From: Straminergon stramineum
Taxonomy: Eukaryota > Streptophyta > Bryopsida > Hypnales > Calliergonaceae
Assembly (NCBI GenBank): GCA_963920665.1
Contig: OY987266.1
Location: 8,065,001-8,129,000 of the forward strand
DNA: 64,000 nt
Direction: 5' to 3'
Shown here: piece after piece, positions 24,401 through 36,917 of the stretch
Layout: each line of letters starts with the position of its first letter
Numbering within the stretch: the stretch's first letter is position 1
Made by a program: the position numbers and the translations under genes
Notes under the pieces: model-generated
What the model was told of the DNA's origin: nothing
Database searches by the model: none
The model's input: only the letters and a program-made list of their open reading frames with translations

Positions 24401-26598
24401 GAAGGGGAATAATAAGAGAGGTAGGAATATGACTGAGGAGGAGACTTCGGTGTTGCTTTTGTGTAAGTTTGAAGGAGGTCGCTTTTGCAAGGGTAGCAGA
24501 GGCACTACACATTGGAACCTCATCTCTGAAGAAATTGAAAAGAAACTTGGAAGCTTGCTGTCAGCAGACCAATGTCGACTTCGATATGACACTTTGATGA
24601 AGGCTTATAAGAAATCCAAGGAGTATTGTGTGAAGATTGGTAAGATGTTCTCTGCGATCACAAAAGTAGAGCGACTTGACTTGAAGTTGGCAACTACCTT
24701 GAGGGAGGAATGGTATACAACCATGGACAAAATTTGCCAGAAAGCCAATAAGTCTCAAAAGCGTATGAAGTTGAGTTCTCATATATGTAATGACTTGCAT
24801 CCACTATGCTCACCTGACTCACTTGCTCCAAATCCACCACCAATCTCACTGGGAAGGTCATTTGAGGATGCTACTGTAAGTTTGGGCTCACTCTTAATTC
24901 ACATTATTATGACATGCTCCTTGATTGTTGGATTAGTGGATGGTTTACTGATATGTTGTGTTATTAATTATTTGTAGGATTCAAATGAAGCATCTAAGTT
25001 TCTTGGATTCAGTTTTCAAGAGGTTTTGTTTGTAATTTTATTAGTGGCTATATCAATACATATGTGAGAACAAGAGGCTGCTTGAAATCAATTGTAGGAG
25101 CATAATAGTGAGTTAGGTGATAACATTCTCACTATTTTTGTTTGGTTGCTTGCTCTGATTGGGTCATCGGTGTGGCACAGGTTGTTTTGGATAGTGCGTG
25201 TGGAACAATTGAGGTTGCACTTCGCAATGTTATGCCAGCGAGGGTATTCAGTTTCTTTAATGAGGACTTGCAATCTACACTACTCAATCTTGTCCAGGAA
25301 TGCTCATTGCCGGATTGGTTTCGGACAGTCAAGAATGGAAAATTTTTCGGCTTGGAAGCAGTATGCCGCAGGCTAGCAATTCTTCAAGACCGTGAACAAA
25401 GGGAAATTTTGGACTATGTAAGTTTTGTTTGCCAAAATATGGGGATCCTTATCTTTGTTTGATTCATTTTTTTTGTTACTGGATGATCTGATTTCTTGAT
25501 TTTCAATTTGTTGAAATGATTAGGAGACCACATGTTATATGAATTATTATGGAATTCAATTTATAATCTTTTAATTGGCTTCTAGTTTTGTTGAAGAAAT
25601 TAGTTTTTATTATAGTCATTTTCTACTCTTATGTGGCAAATTATATCTCTGCACAGGTTTTTAAGCTTTGGGAGCTCAAACTTGTGAGTGTGGTGGACAT
25701 GGATTTTGAAGAAGGAAATCATCTTGCAAATATACATCTTTGGAACAGCAAAAGATGGTTCTTTCATTTCGAGTTGTACGAAAAGATCTCAAAGGAAGTG
25801 TTGTGCAAGAATCCCCACTTGAAGACTTACTGTAACAGTTTTCCCATTGAACAGTCTTCTCTTCAGTATATTAGAGTGTTGAGGCTCATTGGGTGTGGAG
25901 AACTTGAGCTTTTAGACTTGGGAGAATTTCCCAGCTTGCGGTCCCTTACCATCAGCCGTTGTCCCAAGTTCAACTTGGTGGCAGGTTGGGAAGTTGCAAG
26001 AGGTCTTGGATCACTTGAGATAAGTTGGTGTGATGCCTACTGCAATTTTCCTGAAGTACAGTACCTTTCCTCTTTGAGGGAACTTGAGATACATGGACGG
26101 AAATCCAATAAGTTAGTGATCCCTTGGCAATTGTCTCAATTGAGCCAATGTGTTAACTTGCAGAGATTGGCAATATGCTATGACAAGATCTGGTCAGAAA
26201 TTGCAGACCTCAAGAATCTCAAGGGATTGAAGTTTTTGGAATTCTTATCACTTGGAGGTTGTACCTTTTCCAAAATCAAAGGCTTGAGTGGGCTTCAAGC
26301 TTTGACGACACTTGACCTTCACTTTTGCTCTTTGAGAGGGGTACAAGAGTTAGGTTGCATGAAGGGATTGACCTACTTGAATATGAGTTACAGTAGTGTC
26401 GAAGATGTTGTAGGTGTAGGAGAACTGCATTTGTTGACTTGGTTAGACCTTCATGGTTGTAAATCATTAAAAGGGCTTCCATTCTTAGGGCACTTGAAAG
26501 CTTTGGTTCATTTGGATTTGAGGGAGACTAGTGTAGTGGAGATCCCAGGGAAGGAGGACTTGATCAGTTTGAAGACCTTGAATTGGGATATAGAATAA
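21454..26598 (+). CDS. Ulp1-type SUMO protease / SANT-like / LRR fusion protein (10-exon model)
   Basis: Exons 21454-21725, 21898-22095, 22297-22352, 22436-22517, 22881-22974, 23107-23383, 23944-24875, 24978-25022, 25181-25417 and 25657-26598 join in frame to 1044 residues. All introns are GT-AG. Residues 70-270 form a C48/Ulp1 deSUMOylase domain: MEELLPERFLGNHIADFYI, then the expected catalytic set His159 (SHWSLVIL), Asp188 (VHLDP), Gln238 and Cys244 (VPQQDNSHDCG). It most resembles the Ulp2-like plant class. A coiled coil follows (about 270-320), then a low-complexity region with two similar blocks. Residues 487-560 are Myb/SANT-trihelix-like (MTEEETSVLLL, THWNLISEEI, CRLRYDTLMKAYKKSKEY). 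A region of unknown fold covers 653-731, and LRRs fill about 770-1044. The stop lies beside AATAAA. The weakest link is the junction 23383/23944; the alternative is two adjacent genes, a protease and a SANT-LRR gene. The start is also uncertain. Confidence 0.72.
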
Positions 26599-29500
26599 AG
26601 AGCTACTTGAGCTACATTCACTTGTGTTGAATGCTTGATGTATTGGTATTGGGTATTTATTTGCTAATCACTAATTCATCATTGTCCTATTATAAACTTC
26701 ATAGGTGGTCTTTTTGTAATGTTTGAGAGTTAGGATGATTACTTATTATGATTAAAGGAATATAACATTAAGTATTTTATCCCATGAGGATAAGGAGATA
26801 GTTTAGGTTCCCAAGTTCATGGAGGTGTAATGTAAAATATAATTTGGAAGAAGAATTGAATTATGGTTTTTCAACTAAAGTTGCAAAATATGATTATAGT
26901 TCATTTCTATATGGTTAGATCAATTGCCGAACTGACCAATATTGAAAATTCTTAAATTGATTGTAGAATAAATACTTTTAATTTTTATAAGAATTTTGTT
27001 TCTTTAAGTTCAAAATGTTAGGTTCTAATTATAGTGATGTGTTGAGATATTTATTTTAAAGAAAGAAATAACTCCAACTAGTCTAAGTAGTTCATGAAAA
27101 GTCTATTCATTTAGGATTTCACATTGCCACATCAGACTCTAAAAAGTTGGTTCAAGTAATACCTAGTCTATACTTATTTTACTTATTTGTGGAAATTGTT
27201 TTTGGAGGGAATTTTTTGAATTAAAGAAATTAAAATTTGAAGGCAAATTTATTTAAATCCATTAAGCAATAGAAAATTTGCACAAAAAATTAAATCAATC
27301 TTCAACAAATGTTTTGGAAACATGGACACAAGTTAGGTATAGAAATGTATTTTAGGGATTCTATTTTTCCACTTAGGTGTCCAAATCAAAATTATGTAGT
27401 TGGAAGTTTTTAAATAGGTCAAATAGTACACAAAAAAGTCCTCATCTACTTTTGAAATTTAGCAAGTATATAACTAAGACAACATAAGACTATCAATAAA
27501 TATTGCCCCTATTTAGTTGAGACTCTATCATGAGAAGTGCAACTAGATATTGGATGTGGGGTCTTCGGTAAAAATTCTTGTTGGGTCCAAATTGGTATTC
27601 AGATCAATTAGAAAACAAATATGTAAAGACAAGCTATTATAAGAACAAGCAACAATACTATGAAAGGCTTTGACCCATAGCAATGACTTGCTTTTCAAAA
27701 AAGTTACTAAAGCTTTCACATGAAGCTTTTTGCAAAGCAAAGTCTCCTCCCCATCAATCCACAAACAACTTCACTCATGATACATTGTGATTTCTCAAGC
27801 AAAAGGAAGGATGTTCAAGGCCACTTCTTTAAGTGATGGCATGTTCCACTGCTCATGAAGAAGCTCATACTTGTCATCTTTCACTTTTCGCAACACTTGC
27901 CAAGGGCTTGGATACATCCTACACAAAAGAAAAAAAACATATCAAAAAAATATTTGTTGATCTACCTATATTATTTACTAAATTTAGTATATGGTACATC
28001 AAACCTATTGTAGCTCTAATTCTAATTCAAGCACAATGTAGTAGTGTACCTAGTGATGAACACCATATATTAAAATTTGAATCTTATGATGGACACTTGT
28101 TCACTTAACTACTTGTTGCATTAGTCACTATTCACTCAATGCTTCTCTGATTGAACCAAGGTACATGATTTAACAAAAACTTACTAATTTGACAAGAAGG
28201 AATCATTTACTCTATGACACCCTATTTGGGTGTTACATTAAATAAATGGTGGAACTTTATACAATGTAGTTGTAGAAGAGATTTCTAAACAAGGCCTCAA
28301 AGAGAATAGGGTCAATGGCTCTAGAATTGAAAAGATGATAATGTAACCATAATGGTTCCACATGAAGCCTTCAAGGACAAAACAAAAGAAAATTGTTGGA
28401 GAAGTCATACCTAAACAAAACTCCACCGGATCTTCCTTTAAAGTTATGGATGTAGTAAACAGTCTCAAACTTGGGAAGAAATTCCTTCGCTATTGACCCA
28501 AGTTTGGGATAGAAGAAGGGAGGATAATCTTGTCATCTATGTCAAGTGCTTGCAACAAGATCATCCACCAGAAAAGATTGAAACAAGAATAATAGCCAAT
28601 TCCAAAAGGGGTTCATAAAAGGATACAGCCGCTTCTGATTCGATCAAGCTCTCCATTGAATACAATGATGGGACGATTTGAGGCCGCTCCTGCATCCTTG
28701 TAGAGCTCCTCAACGGCTATCATCTCTGCTCACCACGACATACTGTGAGCTTGTGAAACAACTTGCAACAATTACACATTAAAACATGATCAAATTTACG
28801 TTACTTTGGCTGCAACATATTCATATCCTCTGTGCCCAAATGGCCAACAGTGATCGCTTCCATTTATATAGATGAGCTGAAATAAAGTATTTAAGGAGCT
28901 TCAAGGGACATAACAAAATGGACCAGTAGAAACCAGAAACCGAGCCCAACATTTTGTAATGATACAAATATGTTCTGGAATGTACTAGAAGCAACTCTTC
29001 GCTGCCCAAATGAGCTTTCGAAGGGAGGGTGTACCGTTGACATTGAAGTAGGGATACGCTACAACAAAAACTTTGTCTGCAGGCTGAGCGCGATCAGCCA
29101 TCTTCACCTTCCTTCCAAACCCGAAGTCCTCCAGTCCTGATGGCTTCGTCAGATAGTCGAGCTTAAAGGAAGTTCCATCGAAGAAGCTGGTCTTTGCTGA
29201 TTCCATGTCTTTCATGTCTGGGAAGAACTGGTCAACACACAAGTCACAATTTAGAAGCTTCAAGTCGAAATAGCGAAAACTTCAGAATTGAAGAAGCTCA
29301 GATAGTCCGCATTGGACAGACATTCAAGTGAGTAGGCACGAATTTCACTGATGGCTGACAATAATCTCATAATAATACGGGTTAGAAGAAAAGTTGGAAA
29401 ACAAGAATACATCAGCTTATATACTGTTACTGCGAGAAACGGTGAGAAACCGTGAAAAACCGTGAAAACGTACAATCCGAGTTGTGGGAGCTTCATCTTT

Positions 29501-30930
29501 AAAAATCGAACAAAACTCTTTCATCAGAACAATGCTCGTATTCATCTCGATGCCTCCCTCTGCATCACCTGCATCCACCAGGGTAGTCAGTACTTTGTAA
29601 ACGACTTAGCCTATTTTAAATGCACTTGAACAAACATGACGACTATAGTAAAGGTATGTTCACATGGGAGTTAGGATTGGTGCTGGCAATGTGAATCAAG
29701 TCCAAATCAAGTCCAGATTTGTACTTACATTCCTTCCTACGATCCCCTTGTTGACAAGACTTTTAACATCAAACAAGAATATATCATAAAATATTGTTCA
29801 AAAGTATACTGTATCCAGTGGTTGGGATTGGCAAAAATTATTTTAAAAAACGAATGCTAGAATTTTTGGGATACTTTTTTATCACAAAAAAAGAATGGGA
29901 AAAAAAACCTTTCTATTTCAAAGCATCTCTTGAATTACATTTGCCAACTTTAATTAATTATTAGGCAAGGAATGTTGACTTGGCCACCAAGTACAATAAA
30001 TGTCTTAGTAACCAAGATTACAATGAAGCCTCACATTTGTCAGTGAAGTATGCATAGATGTTTTGAAAGTATTTGTCCCTTGGTCACATCGCTCATTGAA
30101 AGAATATAATTTCCCTAAATACTTGCAAATTACTTGATTCAAGATTTATTGATGACCAAGGATGGGCCAAAGGTTCTATATTCTTGCTTCAAGATTGCTC
30201 AAGCATGTTCTCTGCCAAGGTATAGAATTCTCATAATCACAAGAAAAATTCTCAAAAGATCTAGTAGATCTAGTATTGACTGCTTACCAAGATGACAGAG
30301 TAGCAAACAAGTCATTCACCTGGGACAGTATCCAATCCGGCTGTAGGAAATTCCACTTCCTGTTTTGACCACATGACATGAAATGTTCATGAGATTGGTA
30401 ATTTATCAAAAAGAGAAAAACTTTGGAGCTTCAAAATATATAGACCAACCAGGTATACTATCCTTGATCTATGAAGGAAACCATGCATCATAAATTTGGG
30501 GCATTAGCTATTTCTAGCACCTTGGGGTAAGTGGCAACAATAATACAATGCTATCAAATCAATTTTCAATATTGTGCAAGGGGTGTGAAGGGTCATGAGG
30601 TGGAATTATCCCACACTAGTTGGATATTTTAGAACAAACATAAAACAAATAATTACATGACAACCACAAGCACTTCTATTTATGTCTATAAAGGTATCCA
30701 AAGGTATATCCCTAAATACCTCCCATCGGTTTTCACAAATCTGGTAAGGGAACTAGGGTGCATGAGGTGCATTAATGAATGCAACTTTTTATCACCTAGT
30801 TTATCCTACTTACAAGCTAGTTTTGAGAGTTGCAAATTCAAGAGAAAATGCCTAGAGTTGAAGAGCATCATACCAACAAGGTTTTACCATCTTTCAAAGC
30901 AATTTGAGCAGATGCTCTAGCCTACAAAAT
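25370..30930. repeat. Segmental duplication, copy B (functional copy)
   Basis: This segment matches copy A at about 4386-12888 in the same orientation. It covers the 3' end of the LRR-bearing gene, the spacer and exons 3-9 of the DUF1995 gene. Anchors are 25372 with 4386, 26134 with 4695, 28411 with 8347, 29035 with 8971, 30320 with 11701 and 30921 with 12880. Copy A is longer because of element insertions, and its genes are broken; copy B keeps both genes open. Identity is patchy, from roughly 75-90% to about 99% (see findings). Confidence 0.88.
26599..27794. other. Intergenic spacer between convergent genes
   Basis: It holds the 3' flanks of the LRR gene (+) and the DUF1995 gene (-). AATAAA lies directly at the LRR stop. 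The part from 26640 to 26900 is also recognisable after the LRR pseudogene in copy A (5160-5450). No additional gene is seen. Confidence 0.6.
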
Positions 30931-32909
30931 AAAACAATCGAGATAAGTCATCTAAAAGGATATTGTTAACCCTTGAGTGTCAAAATTTATCAAAAGTGGT
31001 TGCTTCCAAATCTTTAGGAGTTGAACATACTTCCTTAAGAATCTTCAAAGAACCTAGCAATAAACCACTAGAAACAAGAAACTATACCCTACATATTTGA
31101 GCAATATGTTTCATAATTCCAACAAGCTCCCAAAGTGAACCACATATAATTAGTATGGACAGTTAGAGGTGAGATTCATACATTTCATCAATAAGAGTTC
31201 AAAAATGAATATTTTGAGTTTCTGCAAATCGATGTGCTTCCTGGGATTCAAATAATTCCTTAGGTTTGAAAAGAGATGGACAATGCTACCTGCTCAATAA
31301 GTTCAATGTAATCTTTAGGGAAACTGATGCTCTTGCTCTTGACCTTCGACTCTGGGTCCGAACCAGCTTGACTTCGCACAACTAGATTTTCTAATCTCAA
31401 GTTCTTGAATTGCTTACCCAAAACCCCACCATGAGGGTGGATTAGGCTTGATCCCTGGAATTTCTTGCTCTAAGATACAAAGAAATCAAGAAACCAATTT
31501 TATCAAATCCCCTGCCAATCTTTCAATGAAAACCAAAGCAAGCAAAATGGTTCAGGATCCTTTCTAGCATCAAAGAAAACCACATGTAATTGCAGCCCTC
31601 ATTCAAAGGTGACCCCTAAATATTCTTGCCGAAAATGTAAATGAGAGCCTAGGATCAATTCTGGATAAAGTATTTTGAGAAATCATAGTGTTCAAAACTT
31701 CCATGCTAAGATGCATTGAAATCCAATTCAATTGCCAACAAGTCTCAACAAACATTAACGCAATTTGTACAATTACAGGAACCATGCTCAGATGCTTAAT
31801 AGGATGCTCTTAGGTACAATCTCTTGCATTCAGCACTGCATGTAAAGATCCTACGAATGTGGGATATTCTGAAGATTGCCTCATTTGCAATTTCCCATGA
31901 AATTTTACAACCTCCGAGAGAAAGACTACAATGAAAGCCGCAACAGAGCGGAATCCCCTCCCTGAGACTTCAATTCAAACCCTTATTACAAGAAGCACAA
32001 TCCTACATAAAATTACAATGTGCACAACTACGATCAAGAATTCCAGTAGAAAATTCCTACTCCATGAAGTTAATCACTATTTCACAAAAAAGCTGAATCC
32101 AATTGCTGCATACTCAAGAAATGCACTGAATGAGAACACCATGACACTTCAATTCAGAATCCTAATAGCAAGAAGACACCGAACAACATAAACTTGCACA
32201 ACCACGAGCAAGAATTTCAGGAGTAGAGTCCTAATCCAGGAAACCAAGAACTAGTTCACATGATAAACACTGACTTCAATACCTGCATACTCGAGCAATT
32301 CTAAGAATGAGAACACCATAATACTTTAAGTCAAAATCCGAACCACAGTCTAAACATAAACTTGCAACGCGAAAAACTAAGGGCTAGAATTCCAGAAATG
32401 GATTTCTACTCCATAAATCCACTACCTAGTTCACAAAAGATTTAATCCAAGCCCTGAATACTCAAGCAGTGTGAAGAATGAGAAGACCACGAAACTTCAA
32501 TTTCAAAACCCTAATTACAAGAAACGCAATCTTGCAGGAAATTGAAATCCTCACGATTGCGAGCCAGTGGTAAATCCCTCATCCACTACGTCACGAGATA
32601 TTTCAAAGAAAATTGAATGGAATGTCTGCGTACGCAAGCAATGAGGACACCGTGAAGATAAGTATGGCCACAAACCTTGACCGAATTCGGCAAGAAAGCC
32701 GGTATTCCGAGGTCAGTTCGTGAAGGAGCTATCGATCCATGATTGCACCAAGGCGGTGAGAGAAGCATCGTGACTGAAGGCAAATCGAATTCGCAAAAGT
32801 TGAAAAAACTCCTGCGAGAATTCGCAGCAGCTCCGCCATAGCCAGGAGCAGCTTCATCGTTGGCCCACTGTTTGTGGAAACAGACGGCGGAGATCGAGAG
32901 AGTGTTCAT
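27795..32909 (-). CDS. DUF1995-domain protein, probably plastid-targeted (nine exons, intact)
   Basis: Minus-strand exons 32676-32909, 31290-31469, 30874-30921, 30320-30359, 29474-29568, 29035-29227, 28627-28725, 28411-28528 and 27795-27918 join to 376 residues. Every junction is GT-AG and phases match. The order of conserved blocks fits the plant DUF1995 family as I know it: FPKDYIELIEQ, ALKDGK, EVEFPTAGLDTVPGDAEGG, GTSFKLDYLTKPSGLEDFGF, VFVVAYPYFNVNEM, PIIVFNGELDRIRSGYYPP, ETVYYIHNFKG, PSPWQVLRKV and MPSLKEVALNILPFA at the C-terminus. The first 80-odd residues are rich in Ser, Ala, Asn and Arg, consistent with a transit peptide. The ATG at 32909 follows an in-frame TAG. Family members include chloroplast proteins linked to photosystem II assembly and proteins fused to adenylate kinase; the exact role of this subgroup is not clear to me. 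A broken paralogue lies at 7.7-12.9 kb. Confidence 0.9.
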
Positions 32910-33225
32910 CTAATGGCTGAAATTTGAACTGAGCAGATAAGACGGTCCTCTGGGGCAGAGTTTACCAGCTACGGTATTTTCCTTCAATTCCCATATTGAA
33001 ACGGTTTTTCCAAGAGTACCGACTCCGTTTTTTTCTCTATTTTTTTACTCCGAATAGAAATTTTATTGATTTTTTCACTTCTTTTTTTCACTGTTTTCAA
33101 ATTTCAAGTGGATTTTTTCCCAATTCCACCAACACCTAAATATGAACCAACCGGTCATTCTCTCCAAATATTGCTCTAGGGGACTAAGACCTAGAACCTA
33201 AGAAATGTAAAACATATATATTTCT
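32910..33225. promoter_or_regulatory. Upstream region of the DUF1995 gene
   Basis: GC-richer sequence up to about 32960 is probably its 5' untranslated region, transcribed leftwards. The stretch 33020-33150 resembles 36439-36545 (shared ATTTTATTGATTTTTTCAC-like and CCCAATTCCACCAA words), so part of the promoter region is an interspersed repeat. No core motif can be assigned. Confidence 0.4.
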
Positions 33226-33883
33226 TTAACTCCTAAATGCTCAAAGCCTTTTTTTGACCTTCGTGGAATTTGCTCTAAATTGAACAAAAAGACAACTTTT
33301 TGATAAGTTTTATCAATTTTTTTGGAATTGTAACCATAGAATTTCAAACTAGACATTTTAGAGATCACATGGGAAAATAAAACACAACAATATCACTTAT
33401 GGATTGAAAGATTATAATGTTTGATCATGAAGGTGTTAAAACTACAAAAGTGATTTGAAGTCTTTCAATCTTCTTTTCACATGTCAAAACTAAAAAAATT
33501 GGTCACCCCAAAAGTATGAGGTTAACGAGCATAACATGTTTAACCTCAATTAGTTTACAACCTTTTAAAATTCACTCTAAATTTTTTTTTAAATGAATAT
33601 CTAATGTGACTTCTTCTCTTAGTTCTAGTATATTTGAGTCTCATTTCTAAGAGCCTTCAACACTAGAAAATCAAGATTTGCAATGGCCACCCTTGCACAA
33701 AAATCTTAAATAGAGAAATTAATATCATTCATTTTCAAAGTCAGATTTTTGATGCTAAAACTAGACTTCAAAAAGAAATTTTCAAAAATATAAACTAATA
33801 AAAATAGTCACTTAGTAAGGTTTTATTTAACTTCAAAATATTGTTGACACTAAAATTTGGTGCCTTGGCCATTTAGAGGTTAA
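33226..33883. mobile_element. TTAA MITE, 0.65-kb family
   Basis: The left end is TTAA-CTCCTAAATGCTCAAAG and the right end is CTTGGCCATTTAGAGG-TTAA. The interior closely matches the element at 58122-58766, with shared words such as AATTTGCTCTAAATTGAAC and TTAGAGATCACAT. That copy has better-preserved ends. There is no coding capacity. Confidence 0.82.
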
Positions 33884-33892
33884 TATCACTTA

Positions 33893-34095
33893 TGTGATAT
33901 CCAATCCATTGTTCCCTAACCAAATCCTAGGAAAGCACAAGGACCTCTTTAATATCACCTTCAATGATATTCCTTCCATTGTTTTGACATCAAATCTTAG
34001 GAAAGACACAACCTTCTTTGATATTCCATCCATTGTTCTAACATCAAATTTTAAGAAACAAAACATTCTTTCATATCTCCTTCTTTGATATCTCA
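33893..34095. repeat. Tandem repeat, about three diverged units of 54-65 bp
   Basis: Units start TGATATCCAATCCATTG, TGATATTCCTTCCATTG and TGATATTCCATCCATTG. Each continues with a (C/A)CATCAAAT or AACCAAATC and TAGGAAAG-like block. It starts directly beside the right end of the preceding element. Open frames on both strands here are by-products of the repeat. Confidence 0.65.
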
Positions 34096-35199
34096 TCCTT
34101 TATTTTCTCATAAATTCCTTAAGTACAAATTGTATGGTCACCACGTCTAATTGCAGCCCTAGAAGTAATCTCAATTCCTATAAATTTTTGTGTTGAAATA
34201 TATACATTTCCTAAACATGCAAGCATAAAAGTCAATTTTTTGGATACAACTATAATCAACCCTTTGAAAATTAGTAGTTTGTTCATCAATACAATGTCCA
34301 AAAAATACATGCTAAGAGAATTATGAATCTATATTTTATTGCCAACAAGACTCAACAAAGACAAATGCAATTTTATCATAAGAACTATGATCAAATTGAA
34401 CTCTCTTTGTTGTGATAACCATAATTAAGAGCTCATTTTGTACTCTCACTATCACAAAGAGGGGAAAAAATCTAGTTATTTACTATCATACTTATTGTGT
34501 TACAAGAAACTTACATATAAATGTGATAATCAAGGACTTGATGGGTATGAAAAGGGTTGTAGACTACCTTCCTTGCTCATTGACTCCTCAAGTACCTTAT
34601 TATTGCCACTTTGTATACAATATAACATTCTCAAAATATATTACAAGCTTTTATATATTTACATTCATTTTTTGTGCCTAGATTATAACATTTAAGAGGT
34701 TTATTAGTTGAAAATGTCCAAATTCATTAACAAAATAACATTTGTTGTATATTGATTATAGAAAGTGGCCGAAATTCTTCTTTTTCTTTCTAAGCTAAAG
34801 AACTACCCCACAACAATTGTAGAATAGTGGAATTTATATGTGATGAAATAAAAATACAAATTATTAATAAAAAAATTATATATTTAAATATGAAGTTAAG
34901 AAAATAAATACTTAATTAAAGTTGAATTGTAATTATAAAAAGTTATTTCAATCATTGGATACACAAACTTCATAGGAAGTTAATGAATGATGAAAATCTT
35001 TATAATTCATAGAACAAAATGAAATTTGTCAATTGTCTTATTTTTTTGCATTTACCTTTGTAGCCATGGGCTAGGGTTGGTAAAAATCATTTCAAGAACA
35101 GATGCCTTAAATTTTGGAAAATTTTGTTTCTTAAAAAATCCTTCATTGTGAAAAGACTTTTATGAAAGATTTTCTTTTTGTTTCAAAATTTAGTTTCCT
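34096..35199. other. AT-rich spacer, nothing recognised
   Basis: No gene, repeat ends or RNA structure could be supported. The overlapping frames at 34412-34695 have no coding signature. Confidence 0.5.
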
Positions 35200-36080
35200 T
35201 TAACCCCTAAAGTCCCATTGTCCCCTCAAAAAACAAAACGGATTCTGGGCATGCTTCTACACTCTCAATATTTGACATGATTTTTTGAATCTTTTTGTGA
35301 AGATAGAAAAATACATTAGCTTTTGGGAAACATAATTATTATTTCAATTGGTGCTGAAGAGCTAAAGCTATGGCACAAGAAGTCATTTTTTAGTTTAGCA
35401 TGCTAATCCCCCTTCATACAAAAATTGTAAATTAAAAAAAATTGTTTCTCATAGATTGTAATTTTATCTACATAGAAAGCTTTGATTCATTCCATTTGGA
35501 TTTGTTATGTGAAATTTACGGACAATCTTGTTTTAGAGGCAATCAAAGCATAAGATTCATTTTTGAAGTCTAAACTCAATTTTCACAATTTTTCACAAAA
35601 AAAGTTTCACAAGATTAAGATCTCTTGCTAGAACAATCTCACCATTGAGATTAGTATGTATCAATTCCATCTTAGAGCTATTAATGATTTAGTTTTTCCT
35701 TTAATCTTAAACCTACTTCTACTTAATAATTTTTTAACAAGTGAAAATTAAGGTATTGTTTTTTTTCTTTAAATTCTAGACTCTCAACTCAATTTTCAAT
35801 ATAAAAAATTCAAAATTCAAAAGCAGTAGTGCAAAATTTTCAAGTTAAGATGATTCAAAGCCAAAAACTAGTTGAGTAAGGAACATATTTTTTTTCTTCA
35901 CTTTAAATGCAAATATCTTGTAATCTACATAGTCAAAGTTTTTGAAGTTTCTTCCACACATTTATACACTATTATAGTGCAAGATTGTTTGGTTAGGTAT
36001 GCAAAAATAAATAAGTAAAATTTAAATAAAATTTTGAGTGATTTTTGATGGAAAAAAGACCTTGGGACTTTAGGAATTAA
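35200..36080. mobile_element. TTAA element, 0.9-kb family
   Basis: The left end is TTAA-CCCCTAAAGTCCCATTG and the right end is CTTGGGACTTTAGGAA-TTAA. The interior shares TTGTCCCCTC, GGATTCTGGGCATGC, TCATTCCATTTGGATT and TCTACTTAA blocks with the elements at 45130 and 46135. It is moderately diverged and has no coding capacity. Confidence 0.82.
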
Positions 36081-36725
36081 AAAATAAATTTTGATCAAGA
36101 ATGTGCCAATTTTTACGTTTGTTAAGTATTCTTGCACTTTGAGCATCACAAAAACTTCAAACAAAATACTTTATTTGAATTATAAGGACATTACAAGCTC
36201 AATCATTTTACTCTAGCTTTAAAGAACTTACATTTTTCTTTTTCAAACTAAATTTCGGCTTGGATGATGATCAACATTTTATTTGAGATGAATTGACAAT
36301 CTCAAATCATTTTGTATAAATTTTTATTAAACTTAATCGACACATCATAAATTAAAATTTGAATATCTTTTGGATATCATAAGTTGAAAGTATATCACCA
36401 TGATTGAATTTAAGTTCATTTTTTCAAGTATTCAAGGCCAATTACATCTCTATTTTTTGCTCCAAATGGAAATTTTATAGATTTTTTCACCAAGTTTTTT
36501 TCAATATTTTCAAATTACAACCACGGTTTTCCCCAATTCCACCAAATAACAATGAAGTAACCTGTGGTTCTCCCCAAACATTGCTTTGCACTGATGAATG
36601 GCACATTTCTATAATTACACTTCTCTTGTATAACTATAGGGTTGTTCTTGTTGAATATACATCTTATTGGACAAGTTTTACAAGTGAAAATGAAAATAAG
36701 CAACTATGCTATAAAAGTAGACATG

Positions 36726-36917
36726 TACACTGGATAGGGGTATTAAGGGGACCCATATTAATTAATTGACATTCCACACTACATAAATATCTACCTTTAT
36801 TGTACATCAGTAGTTATTGAAGTGTCTAGGGAATGTACATCATGTTTCAAACATCTATAGTTTTCTACAATCGGTCCCTTTAATTTTTTGGTTCTCTAAA
36901 TACCCCTATTCAGTGTA
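36726..36917. mobile_element. Small MITE flanked by TA, 188 bp
   Basis: The left terminus is TA-CACTGGATAGGGGTATT and the right terminus is AATACCCCTATTCAGTG-TA. The inverted repeats match at 16 of 17 positions. A TA target duplication would fit the Tc1/mariner-Stowaway group, but one copy cannot prove it. Confidence 0.6.
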
